NCBI GenBank assembly: GCA_963781785.1
Contig: CAWAHD010000002.1
Span: 1,054,001-1,118,000 of the forward strand
Origin: CAWAHD01 sp963781785
GTDB taxonomy: Bacteria; Planctomycetota; Planctomycetia; Isosphaerales; Isosphaeraceae
Direction of reading: 5' to 3'
Length of the DNA: 64,000 bases
Below the pieces are notes generated by a model. It saw only the letters and a program-made list of their open reading frames with translations, was not told the DNA's origin and did no database searches. Shown in pieces: positions 63,910 through 64,000 of this stretch (position 1 is its first letter; each line of letters opens with the position of its first letter). A program made the position numbers and the translations under genes.

Positions 63910-64000
63910 GCATCCCGGGGCGATTTCTCCTCTTTCGTCAGGGTCACCCCAAGGCCAGGGGTGCTTCAGAGCGTTCGTTCACTGTCAAAAAGAACGACTG

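Overview
The window looks like a Planctomycetota chromosome, probably Isosphaeraceae-like. It is GC-rich and carries a DUF1800/DUF1501 pair, a formylglycine-type sulfatase, several large secreted proteins with carboxypeptidase-regulatory (beta-sandwich) modules, cysteine-rich secreted proteins and many palindromic repeats. I saw no rRNA, tRNA, CRISPR array or transposase. An unusual number of genes (about 12) are broken by single-base shifts. I therefore give frame-corrected spans and state where each shift lies. I cannot tell uncorrected sequencing indels from real decay.

1-18.2 kb: a four-gene minus-strand cassette present twice. In transcription order it encodes a membrane-anchored beta-sandwich protein, a secreted Cys-Ser repeat protein, a secreted LTxxQ-type helical protein, and a large polytopic membrane protein with DUF4350-like domains. 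Copy A is 6278 to beyond the left edge; copy B is 17995-10690. A third paralogue of the membrane protein follows copy B (10664-8219). Both copies keep the same sigma70-like promoter (TTGAC-N17-TxTAAT). Between the copies lie a 7-unit hairpin array, an inverted-repeat element, a DUF4160 gene and a broken piece of an acyl-CoA ligase gene whose intact form lies beyond copy B.

18.4-36.2 kb: DUF2442 and HigB/HigA-type toxin-antitoxin genes, the acyl-CoA ligase, a HEAT-like secreted protein, a 1161-residue multi-module protein, an arylsulfatase with a small membrane partner, an unknown gene, MntA/HepT (HepT has an amber codon before its active site), and a Fic/XRE pair.

36.2-42.4 kb: a TetR regulator with twin palindromic operators, a UbiB/ABC1-like kinase, a methyltransferase, a family-2 glycosyltransferase and a polytopic GT-C-like membrane protein.

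42.7-56.7 kb: a candidate genomic island bounded by a perfect 43-bp direct repeat. The right copy lies inside the 3' end of the intact DUF1501 gene and the left copy is an orphan fragment of the same 3' end. Inside are a membrane protein with an unrecognised 'FLFLRSFDDDD' domain, a Gly/His-rich secreted protein, a SLOG-SLATT-like membrane protein, and a TIR-NB-ARC-TPR-methyltransferase protein whose frame runs into an ABC ATPase. These are followed by an ABC permease, a WD40 protein, a flavin-reductase-like protein and a ThiY/NMT1-like lipoprotein. The gene content suggests immune or nucleotide-signalling effectors next to a small-molecule importer.

56.6-63.9 kb: a five-gene minus-strand operon of three tandem secreted paralogues, DUF1800 and DUF1501, with a promoter at about 63.9 kb.
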